A stretch of DNA of 64,000 bases, taken from NCBI RefSeq assembly GCF_050279675.1, contig NZ_JBNNUK010000001.1:496001-560000 (forward strand). The letters are read 5' to 3'. The notes under the pieces were generated by a model. The model was given only the letters and a program-made list of their open reading frames with translations, was not told the origin of the DNA and did no database searches. Both the position numbers and the translations under genes were made by a program. This DNA is from Viridibacillus sp050279675 (lineage in GTDB: Bacteria > Bacillota > Bacilli > Bacillales_A > Planococcaceae). This document shows positions 60,801-64,000 of the stretch, piece by piece; positions within the stretch are counted from its first letter, which is position 1; every line of letters starts with the position of its first letter.

Positions 60801-61462
60801 AAGTAAAATTATTAAAACAATCTATTATAGAATTAGGTCCCGTTAACTTAAATGCAATTGAAGAATTCGAAACAGTTTCAGAACGACATACTTTTTTAAC
60901 GGAGCAAAGATCAGATCTCATGGAAGCAAAAGAAACATTACATGAAGCAATTCGTGAAATGGATGAAGAAATGTCAACACGCTTTAATGAAACATTCTTG
61001 AAAATCCGTGAACACTTCCAAATTGTTTTCCGAGAATTATTTGGTGGCGGGCATGCAGATTTACAACTAGTTGAGCCTGACGATATACTTGAAACAGGGA
61101 TTGAAATTGTCGCTCAACCACCAGGTAAGAAATTACAAAGTTTAAGCTTACTATCAGGTGGAGAACGTGCTTTAACGGCAATTGCATTACTGTTTTCTAT
61201 TCTAAAAACGCGCCCTGTACCATTCTGTATACTAGATGAAGTAGAAGCTGCTCTTGATGAATCGAATGTTACTCGTTATAGTCAGTATTTGAAAAAATTT
61301 AGCCAAGAAACACAATTCATCGTTATCACACATCGTAAAGGTACGATGGAAGGTGCGGATGTATTGTACGGTATTACGATGCAAGAATCAGGTGTATCGA
61401 AACTAGTATCAGTGAAATTAGAACAAGAAGAACCTGTTCTAGTAGGACAAAGGAGCGAATAA
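57884..61462 (+). CDS. smc: Chromosome segregation ATPase Smc
   Basis: A 1192-residue condensin subunit that works with ScpA and ScpB to organise and segregate chromosomes. The N-terminal head has Walker A GPNGSGKSNVTDAIRWVLGE near residue 32. Two long coiled coils (about 170-495 and 680-1010) flank the hinge (about 515-670, HGAVAELIQVSGEYTKALETALG). The C-terminal head has the ABC signature LLSGGERALTAIAL near 1090 and Walker B FCILDEVEAALDESN near 1115. The TTG start follows AGGAGG and comes two bases after rnc. Confidence 0.97.
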   Translation: MFLKRLEVIGFKSFADRIGIDFVPGVTAVVGPNGSGKSNVTDAIRWVLGEQSAKSLRGAKMEDVIFAGSDSRKPLNFAEVSLILDNEDERLPIPYNEVSVTRRVYRSGDSEYLLNKQQCRLKDITDLFLDSGLGKEAFSIISQGRVDEILNSRPDDRRSIFEEAAGVLKYKQRKKKAEHKLFETEDNLHRVLDILHELDNRIEPLKIQASAAADYLKMSKELKDIDIAVIVHDLSVLQQTLETIMQDKKQFTVTEQEHIHNMENKESQVASIRKQITKLDNLLDQSQHQLVEASSEVERWEGRKVLMAEKRHNASAQLEKLQQSLEKAQIAEREWHLQQVDKQEQLKIRQNTFQLLKKSVKQLEDNLNRSSTDIEKDIENWKNTYIDRLNEEATVKNEYKNITQQLEQQEQASFKITNQSSEMAEELAQLTKEQQVVESKLNDVKQQLEEKLAAYSACQSELASATKQFESKQDLLFKGYQHLQQLKSRKETLEELEADFSGFFHGVKEILVARENKKLSGIHGAVAELIQVSGEYTKALETALGAASQHIVTETQQDAQKAIAWLKEKRAGRATFLPKNVMKSRKISLDALGAAATHPSFINTADELATFDPTFKTIAENLLGNVLVAKDLQSATQIAKSCNYRYRVVTLDGDIVNAGGSLTGGSTKQQTSLFTRKAELEDLTGQLVQMQQTIEQAEKVVAEQKNFVSAKTLLLEDLRKQGEVLRDEEFELSGHFRELEATTKRLALRVTLVATEKEDATDRSSNLQENQVSAKKRLQELTEELSEINTTIEQLNVLKVQSETAQDALKEQYAEKRSELAVIQEQVTQLKQASEEVTVQYDKAKLEVNNISQEIKWLTNDESRNGPSDEEITANITTWQLKKTDLISTIATSKEERTQLQVTLDSCEVELKELQRVHKGLLDGLRNYEVKLSQLEFSKQALLDQLAEDYEFSLDEAIREVNEDIDVEISRRKVKLLKQSIIELGPVNLNAIEEFETVSERHTFLTEQRSDLMEAKETLHEAIREMDEEMSTRFNETFLKIREHFQIVFRELFGGGHADLQLVEPDDILETGIEIVAQPPGKKLQSLSLLSGGERALTAIALLFSILKTRPVPFCILDEVEAALDESNVTRYSQYLKKFSQETQFIVITHRKGTMEGADVLYGITMQESGVSKLVSVKLEQEEPVLVGQRSE

Positions 61463-61464
61463 CA

Positions 61465-62739
61465 ATGAGCTTTTTAAAGCGTATGAAAGAAAAACTAATG
61501 GGCGCGAAGCCTGAAGAGCTTGAAGTACAATCGGTAGAGACGATCGTTGAAAAACAGGTTGACGATGTAATAGAACCTACAGAGCGAGAAGTAGCTGATC
61601 AAACTGTAGTTAATCCAGAAGTTGGAGAAGAACCTATAGTATCTGAACAAGCTCATCAAGAGGGGGAATCACAACCTAAAGAAGAAATCGTTGTTGAAGA
61701 CCCCACTACTGAAGTTGTAAAAGTGGAAGAATCTCAAGAAGAGAAAAAATCAAAATGGGGATTCTCAGCATTTTCTATTACAGAAAAATTCAAAGCGGGT
61801 TTAGAGAAAACACGTGATTCATTTACATCGAAAGTGAACGATTTAGTAGCTCGTTACCGTACAGTAGATGAAGATTTCTTTGAAGAATTGGAAGACTTAT
61901 TACTACAAGCGGACGTTGGTTTTGAAACTGTAATGGAGCTAATGGATAAATTACGCTTTGAAGTTCAACGTCAAAATATTAAAGATACGAGCGGTATCCA
62001 ATCAATTATTTCAGAAAAGCTTGTTGAAATTTACGAATCTAGTGATGAAGAGTCAATCGAGTTAAATATTCAAGATGGTGAATTAACAGTTATTCTTTTT
62101 GTTGGTGTTAACGGTGTTGGTAAAACAACAACAATTGGGAAATTAGCGCATCGCTTAAAACAAGAAGGGAAATCAGTAATACTTGCAGCAGGTGATACAT
62201 TCCGTGCAGGTGCGATTGATCAACTTCAAGTTTGGGGAGACCGTGTTGGTGTGGAAGTTATTAAGCAAGCAGAAGGGTCTGACCCTGCTGCAGTAATGTA
62301 TGATGCCATTCGTGCAGCCAAAACCCGTGGAGCGGATGTACTTATTTGTGATACAGCTGGACGTCTGCAAAATAAAGTTAATCTAATGAACGAATTAGAA
62401 AAGGTACATCGTGTAATTTCCCGGGAAATTCCGAATGCTCCGCATGAAGTTTTATTAGCTTTAGATGCAACTACTGGTCAAAATGCACTAGTGCAGGCGC
62501 AGACATTTAAAGAAGCAACAAACGTGACAGGTATTGTATTAACGAAACTAGATGGTACTGCAAAAGGTGGTATTGTACTTGCAATTCGTAACAAATTGCA
62601 TATTCCGGTAAAGTTTGTTGGTTTAGGTGAGAAAATGGACGATTTACAACCGTTTGATACAGAACGTTATGTATACGGCTTATTTGCTGACGCACTTGAT
62701 CAACAGCTAGCAAAAGAAGAGGAATTAAACGAGCAATAA
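61465..62739 (+). CDS. ftsY: Signal recognition particle receptor FtsY
   Basis: A 424-residue SRP receptor GTPase that brings ribosome-Ffh complexes to the membrane. A short basic N-terminus (MSFLKRMKEKLMGAK) is followed by a strongly acidic stretch at about 18-92, then the N domain (about 115-200). The G domain carries GVNGVGKTTTIGKLA near 214, DTFRAGAIDQL near 243, DTAGRLQNK near 297 and TKLDGTAKGG near 357. It is about 95 residues longer than B. subtilis FtsY because of the acidic part. It begins two bases after smc. Confidence 0.97.
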   Translation: MSFLKRMKEKLMGAKPEELEVQSVETIVEKQVDDVIEPTEREVADQTVVNPEVGEEPIVSEQAHQEGESQPKEEIVVEDPTTEVVKVEESQEEKKSKWGFSAFSITEKFKAGLEKTRDSFTSKVNDLVARYRTVDEDFFEELEDLLLQADVGFETVMELMDKLRFEVQRQNIKDTSGIQSIISEKLVEIYESSDEESIELNIQDGELTVILFVGVNGVGKTTTIGKLAHRLKQEGKSVILAAGDTFRAGAIDQLQVWGDRVGVEVIKQAEGSDPAAVMYDAIRAAKTRGADVLICDTAGRLQNKVNLMNELEKVHRVISREIPNAPHEVLLALDATTGQNALVQAQTFKEATNVTGIVLTKLDGTAKGGIVLAIRNKLHIPVKFVGLGEKMDDLQPFDTERYVYGLFADALDQQLAKEEELNEQ

Positions 62740-62754
62740 TTAAATAAATGAACT

Positions 62755-62783
62755 ATGCATAGCTTTTTAGCTATGCATTTTTC
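62755..62783 (+). terminator. Intrinsic terminator after ftsY
   Basis: ATGCATAGCT (62755-62764) pairs with AGCTATGCAT (62769-62778) across a TTTT loop, followed by T's. Confidence 0.88.
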
Positions 62784-62841
62784 GTCTATGTATATTAGGG
62801 GTTATATGAGGATTAATATGTAATTAGACAAGTATATTTAC

Positions 62842-62870
62842 TTGACAGAAATCCGATTATTCCTTATGAT
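62842..62870 (+). promoter_or_regulatory. Sigma-A promoter for ylxM-ffh
   Basis: A perfect TTGACA (62842-62847) and TATGAT (62865-62870, 5/6) are 17 bases apart. The start is expected near 62877, 30 bases before ylxM. Confidence 0.88.
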
Positions 62871-62906
62871 ACTAAAAGAATGTGTAAAATAGGGGAGAGA
62901 TTACTT

Positions 62907-63242
62907 ATGCTACTTGAAAAAACGACACGCATGAACTTTCTCTTCGACTTTTATCAAGCATTGTTGACTGATAAACAACGTAGCTATATGCAACTTTATT
63001 ATTTAGATGACCATTCTCTTGGTGAAATTGCTGAAGCTTATGGAGTATCGCGTCAAGCAGTTTACGATAATATTCGTAGAACAGAAGCGATGCTTGAAGA
63101 ATATGAAGACAAACTTCGATTATTCGAGAAATTTCAAAACAGACAACAAATAATTGCAGAGCTATCAAAAAAAACTACTGACAATAGTGCCTCGCAAACT
63201 GTGTGGCTAGAACTTATTGAACAGTTAAAGCAATGGGATTAG
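62907..63242 (+). CDS. ylxM: SRP-associated helix-turn-helix protein YlxM
   Basis: A 111-residue UPF0122 protein. The sigma region 4-like helix-turn-helix is SLGEIAEAYGVSRQAVYDNIRRTE near residue 42, followed by a coiled C-terminus. Streptococcal YlxM binds SRP RNA/Ffh and modulates GTPase activity; the same is inferred here. The ATG at 62907 is seven bases from GGGGAGAG and aligns with the family; an earlier start at 62880 does not. It precedes ffh by 12 bases. Confidence 0.93.
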   Translation: MLLEKTTRMNFLFDFYQALLTDKQRSYMQLYYLDDHSLGEIAEAYGVSRQAVYDNIRRTEAMLEEYEDKLRLFEKFQNRQQIIAELSKKTTDNSASQTVWLELIEQLKQWD

Positions 63243-63254
63243 GAGGCGGCATGC

Positions 63255-64000
63255 ATGGCATTTGAAGGATTAGCGGAGCGACTCCAAGGTACGATTTCGA
63301 AGATTAAAGGCAAAGGGAAAGTGACGGAACAAGACGTTAAAGAAATGATGCGTGAAGTCCGTTTTGCCTTAATAGAAGCGGACGTTAACTTAAAAGTTGT
63401 AAAATCTTTTATTAAGCGCGTTAGTGAACGAGCAATCGGTCAAGACGTCATGAAAAGTCTAACACCCGGTCAACAAGTTATTAAAATCGTAAAAGACGAA
63501 CTGACAGAATTAATGGGTGGCGAACAAAGTCCTATTAAGTTCTCTCAAAAACCACCAACTGTTATTTTAATGGTAGGTTTACAAGGTGCCGGTAAAACAA
63601 CAACTACTGGTAAACTTGCTAATGTTTTGCGCAAAAAGTACAATCGTAAACCATTACTTGTAGCGGCGGATGTCTACCGTCCAGCAGCGATTAAGCAATT
63701 GCAAACATTAGGTGATCAGCTATCTTTGCCGGTGTTTGCTCTTGGTACGGAAGTATCTCCTGTGGATATTGTCCGTCAAGCGCTGGAACATGCAAAGGAA
63801 GAGCATCATGATGTTGTATTAATCGATACGGCAGGTCGTCTTCATATTGATGAAAACTTAATGCAAGAATTGAAAGACATTCGTGCATTAAGAGAACCAG
63901 ATGAAGTCTTTTTAGTTGTCGATTCTATGACAGGTCAAGATGCTGTTAATGTAGCTAATAGCTTCAATGAAGCAGTAGGTATTACGGGTGTAGTTCTAAC
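63255..64000 (+). CDS. ffh: Signal recognition particle protein Ffh (3' end outside window)
   Basis: The first 248 residues of the SRP GTPase, open at the window edge. It starts MAFEGLAERLQGTISKIKG, and the N domain ends near residue 90. The G domain shows GLQGAGKTTTTGKLA near 108, DVYRPAAIKQL near 137, DTAGRLHIDENLM near 190 and VVDSMTGQDAVNVA near 220. The methionine-rich M domain that binds SRP RNA is missing only because the sequence stops. AGGAGG at 63241-63246 is eight bases from the ATG; an ATG at 63251 is in a closed frame. Confidence 0.97.
   Translation, partial: MAFEGLAERLQGTISKIKGKGKVTEQDVKEMMREVRFALIEADVNLKVVKSFIKRVSERAIGQDVMKSLTPGQQVIKIVKDELTELMGGEQSPIKFSQKPPTVILMVGLQGAGKTTTTGKLANVLRKKYNRKPLLVAADVYRPAAIKQLQTLGDQLSLPVFALGTEVSPVDIVRQALEHAKEEHHDVVLIDTAGRLHIDENLMQELKDIRALREPDEVFLVVDSMTGQDAVNVANSFNEAVGITGVVL

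Noticed and set aside
1..64000. CRISPR arrays, insertion sequences, prophage, tRNA or rRNA genes
   Set aside because: No regularly spaced repeats, transposase or integrase motifs, or structural RNA gene signatures were noticed; the gene order is continuous housekeeping.

Overview
The window is about 64 kb of chromosome from a low-GC, endospore-forming Firmicute. Three things point there: the order of housekeeping genes closely follows the Bacillus subtilis divIB-to-ffh region; spoIIGA, sigE, sigG and spoVM are present; and the regulatory RNAs are typical of Bacillales (T-box, PyrR attenuators, SAM-I riboswitch). Differences from B. subtilis suggest a member of the Planococcaceae (Lysinibacillus/Solibacillus/Ureibacillus type). 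These are: no ylmD-like gene between ylmC and ylmE, no remA between yicC and gmk, and no sulfate-assimilation operon between pyrE and rqcH. The genus is inference. No phage, insertion sequence, CRISPR array or tRNA/rRNA gene was seen.

Layout. 1-4.5 kb: division cluster (end of divIB, two DUF881 genes, sbp, ftsA, ftsZ). 4.6-7.1 kb: sporulation sigma cluster (spoIIGA, sigE, sigG). 7.2-10.5 kb: second division cluster (ylmC, ylmE, sepF, ylmG, ylmH, divIVA). 10.5-15.2 kb: T-box-controlled ileS, then lspA and rluD. 15.2-26.9 kb: complete pyrimidine operon pyrR-pyrP-pyrB-pyrC-carA-carB-pyrK-pyrD-pyrF-pyrE with two PyrR attenuators. 27.1-30.5 kb: a SAM-I riboswitch controlling a two-domain VOC protein and a polar amino-acid ABC importer. 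30.6-32.3 kb: rqcH on the minus strand. 32.5-47 kb: RNA, nucleotide, translation and signalling genes (yicC, gmk, rpoZ, coaBC, priA, def, fmt, rsmB, rlmN, prpC, prkC, rsgA, rpe, thiN, spoVM), ended by rpmB on the minus strand. 47.5-53.3 kb: asp23-like gene, fakA, sdaAB, sdaAA, recG. 53.4-57 kb: fatty-acid genes fapR, plsX, fabD, fabG, acpP under a FapR operator. 57-64 kb: rnc, smc, ftsY, ylxM and the 5' part of ffh.

How the genes work together. Most cistrons overlap or abut, with ATGA-type junctions, so many are translationally coupled. The pyr operon encodes all of UMP synthesis plus uracil uptake and its own RNA-binding repressor. FapR, PlsX, FabD, FabG and ACP form a self-regulated lipid unit, and FakA feeds exogenous fatty acids into the same PlsX/acyl-phosphate step. 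SpoIIGA processes pro-SigmaE, and SigmaG follows in the forespore.

The least ordinary parts are the SAM-riboswitch cassette at 27.1-30.5 kb, which sits where B. subtilis keeps its cysH sulfur operon, and a SpoVM protein nearly twice the usual length (46874-47026). I found no evidence for a wholly new multi-gene system; these two are the best leads.
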